Positions 55,618 through 63,800 are shown, counted from the first letter of the stretch. The stretch: DNA of 64,000 nucleotides from JADGHX01 sp035760965 (GCA_035760965.1 DASTRY010000051.1:1-64000), one strand, 5' to 3'. Notes: generated by a model not told the origin, from the sequence alone. A program made the numbers and translations.

Positions 55618-56380
55618 GCTGCAATTGCAATTCGCGGCCGCGCTCTTCGACGGCGCGGACGCCGCCGTCGTGCCGCACATCGTGGCAAACGGCATCGATC
55701 CGGCGCAGCGGATCGACATCTACCGGAACAACCTGCACGAAGGCTTCATTCAGGCGCTCGCGCTCGCGTTCCCCGTCATCGAGCGACTCGTCGGCACGGA
55801 CTACTTTCGTCAGCTCGCGCGCGATTTCCAGCGCGCGCATCCCTCGCGCGCGGGGGACCTGCATCACATCGGCAAGCCGTTCGAGGGATTTCTCCGCGCG
55901 CGCTTCGCCGAGACGCAATACGCCTACCTTCCGGATGTCGCGGCGCTCGAATGGGCCGTCGAGGAAGCGCTGATCGCGCCGGACGCGCAGCCGCTCGACC
56001 CCAACGCGTTCCGCGAGATCGATCCGGCCGATTACGAGGACCTGCGCTTCGAGCTGCATCCTGCGTCCAGGCTCGTGCAGTCGCCGTATCCGATCGTGCG
56101 CATCTGGCAGGCGAACCAGCCAGGCGCGGAGAGCGACGAGCTCATCGATCTGGACGCCGGTGGGGCGCGGGCGCTCGTCTTGCGCACGACGGACGGCATC
56201 GAGCTCCACGATGTCCCGGCCGGCGACTTCGCTCTGCTCGAGGCGTTCGCGCGCGGTGCGCCGCTCGGCCTCGCGCTCGATGAAGCGCAGCGGGCCGAAC
56301 CGGACTTCGATCTGGGCGCGGCGCTCGTTCGCTTCATGAAGATGAAGCTCATCGTGGGACTCGCCAAGCAAGGACCCTGA
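55601..56380 (+). CDS. bufC: DUF2063 partner protein (BufC-like)
   Basis: 259-residue helical protein of the DUF2063 family, the usual partner of DUF692 enzymes. It has an N-terminal helical domain (LRELQLQFAAALFDG, QRIDIYRNNLHEGFIQALALAFPVI, GTDYFRQLARDFQRAHPS, FLRARFAETQYAYLPDVAALEW) and a C-terminal domain that resembles RiPP-recognition elements in fold; that resemblance is family knowledge, not visible here. Overlap of 17 nt with the DUF692 gene indicates translational coupling and complex formation. Confidence 0.92.
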   Translation: MLTLRELQLQFAAALFDGADAAVVPHIVANGIDPAQRIDIYRNNLHEGFIQALALAFPVIERLVGTDYFRQLARDFQRAHPSRAGDLHHIGKPFEGFLRARFAETQYAYLPDVAALEWAVEEALIAPDAQPLDPNAFREIDPADYEDLRFELHPASRLVQSPYPIVRIWQANQPGAESDELIDLDAGGARALVLRTTDGIELHDVPAGDFALLEAFARGAPLGLALDEAQRAEPDFDLGAALVRFMKMKLIVGLAKQGP

Positions 56381-56381
56381 C

Positions 56382-56912
56382 ATGAAGCTCCTGCTCACGC
56401 TCACGCAGTGGCACGCCGCACTCGCGCGCTGGCTCGACAAATTGCAGCCGCTCGCGCTGCTTGCCGCGCGGCTCTACGTCACCGATATCTTCTGGCGTTC
56501 CGGATGGCTGAAGCTCACGAGCTGGGAGAGCACGCTGGACCTCTTCCGCGACGAATATCACGTGCCGCTGCTACCGCCCGACGTTGCGGCGGTGATGGGT
56601 ACGTTCGGCGAGCTGTTCTTTCCGGCGCTGCTCGTGCTCGGATTGTTCGGTCGCGTCGGCGCGATCGGCACGTTCGTCGTTAACGCGATGGCCGTGATCT
56701 CCTATTCGAACGTGCTGCTCGCCGAGGGCTATGAGGCGGCGCTGGGCAATCACATCTTGTGGGGCGCGCTCCTGCTCGCGCTGAGCGTGTTCGGCCCGGG
56801 CAAGATCTCGCTCGACTCCTGGCTAGATAAACTTCTGCATCATCACCAGGTCGAGCCAGCCGCCGTGGCGGCGGGCGACTTCGCGAAACGTCCCGGCGAC
56901 CTCGAAACCTAG
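56382..56912 (+). CDS. DoxX family membrane protein of the bufferin operon
   Basis: 176 residues with four or five hydrophobic helices (LALLAARLYVTDIFWRSGW, AVMGTFGELFFPALLVLGLFG, AIGTFVVNAMAVISYS, HILWGALLLALSVFGPG). DoxX genes commonly accompany DUF2282-DUF692-DUF2063 operons, where the protein may supply electrons from quinol or assist oxidation at the membrane; that is inference. It starts 1 nt after bufC. Its last 90 nt are antisense to the GNAT gene, so the C-terminal 30 residues share DNA with it. Confidence 0.9.
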   Translation: MKLLLTLTQWHAALARWLDKLQPLALLAARLYVTDIFWRSGWLKLTSWESTLDLFRDEYHVPLLPPDVAAVMGTFGELFFPALLVLGLFGRVGAIGTFVVNAMAVISYSNVLLAEGYEAALGNHILWGALLLALSVFGPGKISLDSWLDKLLHHHQVEPAAVAAGDFAKRPGDLET

Positions 56913-57311
56913 CTTCGCGTGCAGGTGCAGGGAGGCTTTCGCCTGTGAGTCGATGACGCCGATCATCACGTGCATTCCCATGGCGTGAGCCGGCGGCCAC
57001 AGCGCTTCGATGAGCGCGCCGCCGATATGGCGGCCACGCAGATCCGCGCGGACGTGGACGGAGTGTTCGACGGTGTGACGGTAGCCCCAGCGCGTCCGCC
57101 ACGGTCCGAACGTGGAGAAGCCCGCGACCGCGCCGTCCAGCTCGGCGACGAGCACCGGGAAGCCCGCGCCCGTGCGCTCCGCGAACCACGCTTGCCGCTC
57201 CTCGAGCGTCGATTCCTTCTCGTCGTAGATGGCGTCCGTCGTCGCGACGACATCGTTGTAGATCGCGAGAATCTGCGGCAGATCGGCGGCGGTCGCGGCG
57301 CGAATGTCCAT
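56823..57311 (-). CDS. GNAT N-acetyltransferase, phosphinothricin/methionine-sulfone type
   Basis: 162 residues of the PAT/YncA-like GNAT family. RAATAADLPQILAIYNDVVATTDAIYDE starts the fold, and the acetyl-CoA region is HVRADLRGRHIGGALIEAL; AKLGFEVAGTFREVARRHGGWLDLVMMQ closes it. Such enzymes acetylate methionine sulfoximine, phosphinothricin or related amino acid analogues. It overlaps the 3' end of the DoxX gene by 90 nt on the opposite strand and is divergent from the XRE-cupin gene (48 nt). Confidence 0.93.
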   Translation of the reverse strand: MDIRAATAADLPQILAIYNDVVATTDAIYDEKESTLEERQAWFAERTGAGFPVLVAELDGAVAGFSTFGPWRTRWGYRHTVEHSVHVRADLRGRHIGGALIEALWPPAHAMGMHVMIGVIDSQAKASLHLHAKLGFEVAGTFREVARRHGGWLDLVMMQKFI

Positions 57312-57323
57312 GCGGAGTCCCTC

Positions 57324-57353
57324 TTGCGTGCGCGGCAGTCTGTCTCCTATAGT
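57324..57353 (+). promoter_or_regulatory. Promoter of the XRE-cupin regulator, predicted leaderless
   Basis: TTGCGT (57324-57329) and TATAGT (57348-57353) with an 18-nt spacer. The GTG start codon at 57360 is only 6 nt beyond the -10, so transcription would begin at the start codon. No ribosome-binding sequence precedes the GTG. Confidence 0.6.
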
Positions 57354-57359
57354 GCCGGT

Positions 57360-57926
57360 GTGTCAAATATCGTAGATGACCCGACACCGCGGATCGCCGC
57401 CCGCATTCGCGAGGAGCGGGAAGCGCGCGACTGGTCGCTTGCGGACCTCGCGCAGAAGTCCGGTGTGTCGCGCGCCATGATCAGCAAGATCGAGCGGAGC
57501 GAAGCGAGCCCGACGGCCGCGCTGCTCGGGCGCCTTGCGGGTGCGTTCGGTCTCACGCTCTCCGCGCTCCTCGCGCGCGCGGAGCTGCGGGCAGGGCAAA
57601 TTCTGCGCGCGGCCGATCAGCCGCAATGGCGCGACCCGCAGACCGGCTACGTGCGCCGCCACGTCTCGCCCGCCACGGACGTGCCGATCGAGATGATCCA
57701 GGTCGAGCTGCCGGCCGGCGCCGAGGTCACGTTCCCCGCCTCCTCTTACGTGTTCCTGCGGCATTTGATCTGGGTGCTGAAAGGGCGCTTGATCTTCATC
57801 GAAGGCGACATCACTCATGAGCTCGGCTCCGGCGACTGCATCGCTCTCGGCTCCCCGGCCCAATGCACGTATCGATCGCCCGGACCCAAGCCCTGCTCTT
57901 ACCTCGTGATCGTGATCCGCCAGTAG
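57360..57926 (+). CDS. XRE-family regulator with C-terminal cupin domain
   Basis: 188 residues: N-terminal HTH (DWSLADLAQKSGVSRAMISKIERSEASPTAALLGRLAGAFG) at about 14-60 and a C-terminal cupin (PAGAEVTFPASSYVFLRHLIWVLKGRLIFIEGDITHELGSGDCIALG) at about 105-175. Such regulators usually sense a small ligand in the cupin and control adjacent transporters or enzymes; the neighbouring GNAT or msrB genes are candidates. GTG start at 57360 chosen because conserved sequence begins there. msrB follows after 9 nt. Confidence 0.94.
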   Translation: MSNIVDDPTPRIAARIREEREARDWSLADLAQKSGVSRAMISKIERSEASPTAALLGRLAGAFGLTLSALLARAELRAGQILRAADQPQWRDPQTGYVRRHVSPATDVPIEMIQVELPAGAEVTFPASSYVFLRHLIWVLKGRLIFIEGDITHELGSGDCIALGSPAQCTYRSPGPKPCSYLVIVIRQ

Positions 57927-57935
57927 GAGGCTTCG

Positions 57936-58349
57936 ATGAACAGCCCGAGCGAAAAGACCGTTGTGCAGAAGACAGACGAAGAGTGGAAGCGCGAGCTCAC
58001 GCCGGAGCAGTACCGCATCCTGCGCCAGCACGGAACGGAGCGCGCCGGCACGAGCCCGCTGAACGACGAGCATCGCGAGGGAACGTTCTACTGCGCGGGA
58101 TGCGGTGCGCCGCTATTCGATTCGAGCACCAAGTACGACAGCGGCAGCGGCTGGCCGAGCTTCTATGCGCCGAAGCCCGGCGCGGTGGGCACCAGCGTGG
58201 ATACGAGCCACTTCATGCGGCGCACGGAAGTGCACTGCGCAAAGTGCGGCGGTCATCTCGGGCACGTGTTCGACGACGGCCCGCAACCGACCGGACAGCG
58301 CTATTGCATGAACGGTGCGGCGCTCGAGTTCGAACCCGAGGAGAAGTGA
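57936..58349 (+). CDS. msrB: Peptide-methionine (R)-S-oxide reductase
   Basis: Repairs methionine R-sulfoxide. 137 residues; zinc ligands Cys53/Cys56 (CAGC) and Cys101/Cys104 (CAKC), with FDSSTKYDSGSGWPSF and HLGHVFDDGPQPTG before catalytic Cys124 in RYCMNGAALEF. No signal peptide, so cytoplasmic. GGAGG lies 6 nt before the ATG. Follows the XRE-cupin gene by 9 nt and is probably co-transcribed with it, which may make methionine repair a target of that regulator. Confidence 0.97.
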   Translation: MNSPSEKTVVQKTDEEWKRELTPEQYRILRQHGTERAGTSPLNDEHREGTFYCAGCGAPLFDSSTKYDSGSGWPSFYAPKPGAVGTSVDTSHFMRRTEVHCAKCGGHLGHVFDDGPQPTGQRYCMNGAALEFEPEEK

Positions 58350-58456
58350 ACGGCGGCGTGCGAGGCGGACGCCACGATCAGCAAGCCCAGGACGGAAAGA
58401 CCGACGAAGAATCGCCAACTGCGCCGCGCTCTGCGGTGCATGGAAAAGGAAGCCAT
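58301..58456 (-). CDS. Possible small secreted or membrane protein
   Basis: 51-residue frame translated directly from the minus strand. It has a basic N-terminus (HRRARRSWR) followed by a hydrophobic run FFVGLSVLGLLIVASASHA that looks like a signal peptide with an A-x-A-like end, then a short polar tail. GGAG is 11 nt and AAGG 2 nt before the ATG, neither ideal. The 3' 49 nt are antisense to msrB. No homologue known to me. It might be chance coding in GC-rich DNA; the rest of 58457-58627 shows nothing. Confidence 0.35.
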   Translation of the reverse strand: MASFSMHRRARRSWRFFVGLSVLGLLIVASASHAAVHFSSGSNSSAAPFMQ

Positions 58457-58627
58457 GACCTTGCAAGCTCCAACTCGATCTAGTTATGTCACCCGCCGCC
58501 GCGACACACACACCTTATGACGCGACAGCGGGTGCATTCTGACGAATGGACCGGGCGAAATCTGTGAAGTCGTAAGTCTTTCGTCCGTACGGAAATGGAC
58601 AGCGACGATATGTAAACGCCGCGCGCG

Positions 58628-60955
58628 TCAGGCGGCGAGCGACATCGGAACCGGCTTGCCGATCGCGTAACCCTGCACGTAGTCGACACCCATGCGCCGC
58701 GCGGCCTCGAGCGCGGCCGCATCTTCCACCTGCTCCGCGATCACCTTGAAATTCAGCGTGCGCGCGAGCTTGATCATCGCCGTGACCATCGCCTGATTGA
58801 CGGAGTCGCGCGCGAGGTTGCGCATGAACGAGCCGTCGATCTTCAGGTAATCCATCGGCAGATTCTTCAGATTCGAGAACGAGCCGACGCCCGAGCCGAA
58901 ATCGTCGAGCGCGAACTTGCAGCCCATGCCATGGAGCACGCCGACGAAGCGCCGCGCGTGATCCATGTTCGCGACCACCGCGCTCTCGGTGATCTCGAAG
59001 CACACCTGCGCGGGCGTGACGCCCGTGCTATCGAGGCACTCGACCACGAACTCGAGGAACTGCGTGTCGCCGAGCGTTTGCCCGGAGATGTTGATCGCCA
59101 CGCTGCGCGTCGCCGGAATCGGAATCGCGCCGCGGCCGAGCGCCGCGAGCGTCGTCTGCACGACCCAGCGGTCGACGAGCCCCATGAGGCGATAGCGCTC
59201 CGCCGCTCGCACGAAGTCGGAAGGCGGCACCTCGTGTCCCGCTTCGTCCTGCAGTCGCACGAGCACTTCCATGGCTGGCCCGCCGCCATCGTCGCCGAAC
59301 GCCGGCACGATCGGCTGGTGGTAGAGCTGAAACCGGTTCTCCTTGAGCGCGGTCTGCAGACGCTGCAGCCACTGGATCTCGCCGCTGTGGCGCGCGAGCG
59401 CTTCATCGCGCGCCGAGTACACCGCAACGCGACCGGTGCCCTGCTTCTTCGCGACGTAGCACGCGGAATCCGCCGCCGCGAGCAACTCTTCGAGCGTACC
59501 GCTCTCGCGCGAGACCTCGACGAGACCCACCGACGTGCCGATGTTGAAGATGCGGTCCTTCCACACGAATCGGTAGTCGGCCACCGCGCGGCACACGTCG
59601 TCCGCGATCTGCCGCGCTTTCTCGAGCGGGCACCCGATGAGCAGCATGCCGAACTCGTCGCCGCCGAGGCGCGCGACGGTGTCGCTGTCGCGCACGGCAT
59701 CGCGCAGGAGCTTCGCCACTTCGCGCAGCATGCTGTCGCCCGCGAGGTGTCCGCTCGTGTCGTTCACGACCTTGAAGCGATCGAGATCGATGTAGCAGAG
59801 CACGTGCTGACCGTCGCCACGATGCCCGCTCTCGACAGCCTCCTCGAGCCGCCGCTCGAACTCGCGGCGATTCACGAGCCCGGTGAGCGCGTCGTGCGTC
59901 GCTTGATACGACATCTGCCGCGCAAGGCCGCGCAGCTCGGTCACGTCGTGCAGCAGGATCACGGCGCCGGTCACTTCCCTCTCGGCATCGCGAATCGGCG
60001 ACGCGGAGAGCTCGATCGAGCGCTCGCTGCCATTGGTCTTCGAGAGCAGCAGCGCGCGGCGACTGAGATTCACGGGCGCGCCGGTCGTCAGCGCCTGCTT
60101 CACCGGATCGCTGAGCAGTCGCCGGTCGGTTTCGTCCACGAGGCTGATGACGTCTTCGAGCATCTTGCCGATGGCGTTGCCCGCCTCGATGCCGATGAGA
60201 TTCTCCGCGGCCGCGTTCGCATAGCTGATGCGCCCGTCGCGATCGGTCGCGATGATCGCTTCGGCGAGCGAGTCGAGCGCGTACAGATGCATGGGCGACA
60301 CGGCGCTCGCCGCGGCCGCCTGCGTCGGCAGCGCGCGCAGCGCCGGTACGGTCTGCGTCGGCACGATCTCGACGCCGGTGATGAGCAGCGCGGCCTCGCC
60401 TTCGTAGTCGATCACGGTCGACGTGATTTCGAGACGGCTGATCTGGCCCTGCAGTCCGACCATCTCGATCTCGTAGCGCTCGGCGGTGGCTTCGCCCGCG
60501 AGGCGACGGCGGATGTTGTCCGCGACGAGGTCCGAGTATTCGGGCGGCACGAGATCGGCGAGCTTGCGCCCGATGAGCTCGACGCGATCCACACCGACGA
60601 GGCTCGCGAACTGCCGGTTCGCGTGCAGGATCACGTCACGATGCACCAGCACCGCTTCGTGAATGCGATCGGCGAGCTCGCCGAAGAGCTTCGGGCTCGC
60701 GTGGCTGCGGTCTTGCGTCGGCGCGGCCGAGACGCGCGTGATCAGGTGATTCACCGTCGTCGCGAGCGCGGAGATCTCCGGGTGATCGGAATACGCATCG
60801 ACGCGCCCCGTAATGCGTCCGCCGACGGCAATGCGCTGTAGCTGGCGCGAGAGCTGGCCCACCGCGTCGAGCTCGCGCCGCTGTAGCCAGTACATCACGA
60901 GTAGCAGGGCGGCGACGAGCCCAAGCAGAAGGCAGACGAGCCCCAGGATCGACAT
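58628..60955 (-). CDS. PAS-GGDEF-EAL cyclic-di-GMP signalling protein
   Basis: 775 residues. One N-terminal helix (LGLVCLLLGLVAALLLVMYWL), a juxtamembrane HAMP-like stretch, two PAS domains (about 100-200 and 225-345), GGDEF domain with intact ARLGGDEFGMLL (residues 431-435) and an EAL domain whose signature is EVLVRL rather than EALxR, but with NISGQTLGD, ITESAVV, ALDDFGSGVGSF and KIDGSF present. Both synthesis and breakdown of c-di-GMP are plausible; the EVL variant occurs in active enzymes. Bifunctional output would be set by the PAS domains. Divergent from pcm. Confidence 0.95.
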   Translation of the reverse strand: MSILGLVCLLLGLVAALLLVMYWLQRRELDAVGQLSRQLQRIAVGGRITGRVDAYSDHPEISALATTVNHLITRVSAAPTQDRSHASPKLFGELADRIHEAVLVHRDVILHANRQFASLVGVDRVELIGRKLADLVPPEYSDLVADNIRRRLAGEATAERYEIEMVGLQGQISRLEITSTVIDYEGEAALLITGVEIVPTQTVPALRALPTQAAAASAVSPMHLYALDSLAEAIIATDRDGRISYANAAAENLIGIEAGNAIGKMLEDVISLVDETDRRLLSDPVKQALTTGAPVNLSRRALLLSKTNGSERSIELSASPIRDAEREVTGAVILLHDVTELRGLARQMSYQATHDALTGLVNRREFERRLEEAVESGHRGDGQHVLCYIDLDRFKVVNDTSGHLAGDSMLREVAKLLRDAVRDSDTVARLGGDEFGMLLIGCPLEKARQIADDVCRAVADYRFVWKDRIFNIGTSVGLVEVSRESGTLEELLAAADSACYVAKKQGTGRVAVYSARDEALARHSGEIQWLQRLQTALKENRFQLYHQPIVPAFGDDGGGPAMEVLVRLQDEAGHEVPPSDFVRAAERYRLMGLVDRWVVQTTLAALGRGAIPIPATRSVAINISGQTLGDTQFLEFVVECLDSTGVTPAQVCFEITESAVVANMDHARRFVGVLHGMGCKFALDDFGSGVGSFSNLKNLPMDYLKIDGSFMRNLARDSVNQAMVTAMIKLARTLNFKVIAEQVEDAAALEAARRMGVDYVQGYAIGKPVPMSLAA

Positions 60956-61151
60956 TCTTTTTCTCAGTGCCCCGTTGGGAAGCGCCGTCTCACCGGCCGC
61001 CTTGGTTCATCTTGTCGCGGCCGCAACAGCGCTGTGGCGCCAAGCATAGCGCACCACCCGGAACGCCCTGACCGTGTTTCACCATATCTCGTCGCACAAC
61101 CGCTTGGCAGATTCATGCAAAAACCTTAACTTCTCGGGCCCTTTCGGAAGG

Positions 61152-61176
61152 CACAATAAGTCCTATCGCTATTGTG
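61152..61176. promoter_or_regulatory. Palindromic operator-like site upstream of pcm
   Basis: CACAATA and TATTGTG are perfect 7-bp inverted arms separated by 11 nt, ending 17 nt before the pcm ATG. The size and placement fit a dimeric regulator site. It overlaps the region where a promoter or leader would lie. No regulator gene is adjacent. Confidence 0.5.
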
Positions 61177-61193
61177 TCCGGAGCCCGCGAACG

Positions 61194-61865
61194 ATGTTGG
61201 TGAATGAAGCCCGCGAACAGATGATCGAGCAACAGGTGCGCGCCTGGGAGGTGCTCGATGCGCGCGTGCTCGAGGTGTTGCGCATCGTGCCACGCGAGCA
61301 GTTCGTGCCGGAGCGTCATCGCTTCCTCGCGTTCGCCGACGTCGAAGTGCCGCTGCCGCACGGCCAGCACATGCTCCGTCCGAATGTCGTGGGCCGTCTG
61401 CTGCAGTCGCTCGAGCTCACCGGCACCGAACGCGTGCTCGAGATCGGCGCCGGGACGGGCTTCGTGACGGCATGTCTTGCGGCCGCGAGCGCGCACGTCA
61501 AGAGCCTCGAGATCTTCGCGGACCTCGCGGACCAGGCGCGTGCCAATCTCGCCGCCGTCGGCGCCCGAAATGTCGAAGTGCTCACTGCGGATGCCCTGCA
61601 AGCCGGGGTCCAGCTCGAGCCGTCGGACGCGGGGACGCGCTATCACGCCATCGCGGTGACCGGCTCCCTACCGGTTTACGACGAGCGCTTCCAGCGCTTG
61701 CTCGAAGTGGGCGGGCGGCTGTTCGTCATCGTGGGCGACGCTCCGGTGATGGAGGCTCGGCTCGTCCGGCGGGTCGCCGAGGATGCCTGGAGTACCGAAA
61801 GCCTGTTCGAGACCGTCGTAGACCCTCTCATCAACGCTCGGCGACCGCCCAGGTTCGCCTTCTGA
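61194..61865 (+). CDS. Protein-L-isoaspartate O-methyltransferase-family methyltransferase
   Basis: 223 residues from the ATG at 61194 (GGAG 10 nt upstream). Start REQMIEQQVRAWEVLDARVLEVLRIVPREQFVPERHRFLAFADVEVPLPHGQ and SAM loop VLEIGAGTGFVTACLAA match the PCMT family; the ADALQAG acidic strand follows. This version is the shorter type encoded next to tolC in many gammaproteobacteria and may not repair isoaspartate; the normal PCMT active-site Ser/Thr region (G-x-T/S-I-S) is replaced by HGQHMLRPN. The rhodanese gene follows after 10 nt. Confidence 0.9.
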   Translation: MLVNEAREQMIEQQVRAWEVLDARVLEVLRIVPREQFVPERHRFLAFADVEVPLPHGQHMLRPNVVGRLLQSLELTGTERVLEIGAGTGFVTACLAAASAHVKSLEIFADLADQARANLAAVGARNVEVLTADALQAGVQLEPSDAGTRYHAIAVTGSLPVYDERFQRLLEVGGRLFVIVGDAPVMEARLVRRVAEDAWSTESLFETVVDPLINARRPPRFAF

Positions 61866-61875
61866 CCGTTCGACA

Positions 61876-62196
61876 ATGGTGAGCGAGATCACAGCCTCGC
61901 AACTGCAGGCACGGCGCGCCGCGGGGACCGCACCGACGGTGCTCGACGTACGGGAAGCGTGGGAGCTGCAGCTAGCGCGCATTCCCGGTGTTCTGCACAT
62001 TCCGATGAACGAAGTACCGACACGGCTCGCCGAGCTCGACCCGAATGCCGAGATCGTCGTCATGTGCAAAGGCGGCGGTCGCAGCATGCAGGTGGCCCAA
62101 TTCCTCGCACGCAACGGGTTCCGGTCCGTCGCCAATCTAACCGGCGGCATTCTGGCGTGGTCGCGAGAGGTCGATCCATCGGTCCCGCAGTACTGA
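61876..62196 (+). CDS. Rhodanese-like sulfurtransferase
   Basis: Single rhodanese domain, 106 residues. TVLDVREAWELQLARIPGVLHIPMNEV and active-site loop VVMCKGGGRSMQVA with Cys64, then FLARNGFRSVANLTGGILAWSREVD. Cys-containing six-residue loop suggests sulfurtransferase activity like GlpE. Operonic with the methyltransferase gene, and conserved upstream of tolC in pseudomonads and relatives. No signal peptide. Confidence 0.94.
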   Translation: MVSEITASQLQARRAAGTAPTVLDVREAWELQLARIPGVLHIPMNEVPTRLAELDPNAEIVVMCKGGGRSMQVAQFLARNGFRSVANLTGGILAWSREVDPSVPQY

Positions 62197-62278
62197 TGCG
62201 CGACTGTTCGGGTGGGTTTTACGCGCGCGCATCGTTCGGCCCGGCGCCGACGCGCTGTCGGCGGCGAGAGCCAACTGA

Positions 62279-62315
62279 TATAGTGATATACAACACTGCG
62301 TAGACAAGCCTACGC
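62279..62315 (+). promoter_or_regulatory. Candidate tolC promoter and 5' leader hairpin
   Basis: TATAGT at 62279-62284 is a fair -10; the sequence 17 nt further up (TGTCGG) is a poor -35. Two GATATA copies overlap it. A GCGTAG-N6-CTACGC hairpin (62298-62303 with 62310-62315) then lies just before the AAAGGA ribosome site and the tolC start at 62331. Confidence 0.5.
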
Positions 62316-62330
62316 CGTCAAAGGAAAAAC

Positions 62331-63800
62331 ATGAAACGTGCGATTAGCATCGCCCTCTTTTGTATGTCCGTCGTCGGCACGGCGTCGGCCGCGGACCTGC
62401 TGAGCGTGTATCAGGACGCGCTCGCGAACGACCCGGCCATCCGCGAAGCCGATGCGCTCCGCAAGGCCAGCCAGGAGGCGCGCCCGCAAGCGTGGGCGGC
62501 GCTGCTGCCGCAGATCCAGGGCACAGGCACCTACACCCGCGGCAAGACGGATCAGACCCAGCCCTTCGGGCAGAACGATCCCGCAACCGGCAACGTCATC
62601 CTGTTCCCGCGTACGACGGCGCTCCACCCCGACACGAAGGGCTGGACGATCAACTTGCGGCAGAACCTGTTCTCGTGGAGCAACTTCGCCACGTTCCGCG
62701 CGGCGGGCTATCAGGTGGCGCAGGCCGAGGCCGACTATCGAGCCGCGCAGCAGGACCTGATCTCGCGCGTCGCGGCCCGGTACTTCGGCGTGCTGGCCGC
62801 GCAGGACACGGTCGAAGCGAATCAGGCCGCCCTCGACGCCTTTAACCGCCAGCTCGATCAGGCGAACAAGCGATTCGAGGTGGGCCTCATCGCCATCACG
62901 GACGTGCAAGACACCAAGGCGGCGCGCGACCAGGCCGCGGCGGCGGTGATCGCCGCGAAACGCGCGCTCGCGACCGCGGAAGAGCAGCTGCGTGAGGTGA
63001 CGGGCAAGAAGTACGACCAGCTGGCGCGTCCCGGTGACACGATGCCGCTGAAGACGCCGGAGCCGAACGTCGAGCAGCAGTGGGTCGACATCTCGCTGGA
63101 CCAGAATTCCGCGCTCATCTCGAGCCGGCTGCAGGCCGAGCAGGCGCGCGAGAACGTGCAGGTCGCGTTCGGCGGACATCTGCCGCAGATCGATGCGTTC
63201 GTGACCCGAGGTCACACGCAGGGCAGCGGTGACGCGGCGTTCACGGACGTGAGCGGCCAGTTCTCGCCGTTTGCGCCCTTCCCCACCGAGTCTCACGACA
63301 AGACGTTCGGCCTGCAGATCACGGTGCCGATCTTCAGCGGCGGCGCCACGCAGTCGCGCGTGCGCCAGTCGCAGTACCAGTGGATCGCGGCGAAGGAGCG
63401 CGTCACGCGCACCTCGCGCGCGACGGAGCGTGCCGCGCGCGACGCCTATCTCGGCGTCATCAGCAACATGGCGCGCGTGGAGGCACTGAAGCAGGCGCTC
63501 GAATCGAGCCAGACGTCCCTGAAGGCAACCGAAGCCGGCTACGAAGTGGGCACGCGCACGTCGGTCGATGTGCTCGATGCGCGCCGGCTGCTCGTGCAGG
63601 CGCAGACGAATTACGCCCAGTCGCGCTACGACTACCTGCAGACGGTGATCGCGCTGCGCCAGGCCGCCGGCAACCTGGACGAGAAGACGCTGGAAGAGAT
63701 GAACACCCTGCTGACCGTGACGACGCCGACCGCGCCCACAGACCCGAACGCGCCGGTGACCGTGCCGCCGGCCCAGCAACAACCGCAGCAGCAGCGCTGA
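62331..63800 (+). CDS. tolC: Outer-membrane efflux channel TolC
   Basis: 489-residue outer membrane factor for multidrug efflux and type I secretion. Signal peptide RAISIALFCMSVVGTASA, then AADLLSVYQDALANDPAIREADALR, a conserved TolC start. Two structural repeats follow with TGKKYDQL, TDVSGQFSPFAPFPTESH near the beta region, and the second-repeat GYEVGTRTSVDVLDARRLLVQAQTNYAQSRYDYLQ. A Pro/Thr/Gln-rich C-terminus (VTVPPAQQQPQQQR) ends it. Its stop touches the waaA stop. Confidence 0.96.
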   Translation: MKRAISIALFCMSVVGTASAADLLSVYQDALANDPAIREADALRKASQEARPQAWAALLPQIQGTGTYTRGKTDQTQPFGQNDPATGNVILFPRTTALHPDTKGWTINLRQNLFSWSNFATFRAAGYQVAQAEADYRAAQQDLISRVAARYFGVLAAQDTVEANQAALDAFNRQLDQANKRFEVGLIAITDVQDTKAARDQAAAAVIAAKRALATAEEQLREVTGKKYDQLARPGDTMPLKTPEPNVEQQWVDISLDQNSALISSRLQAEQARENVQVAFGGHLPQIDAFVTRGHTQGSGDAAFTDVSGQFSPFAPFPTESHDKTFGLQITVPIFSGGATQSRVRQSQYQWIAAKERVTRTSRATERAARDAYLGVISNMARVEALKQALESSQTSLKATEAGYEVGTRTSVDVLDARRLLVQAQTNYAQSRYDYLQTVIALRQAAGNLDEKTLEEMNTLLTVTTPTAPTDPNAPVTVPPAQQQPQQQR

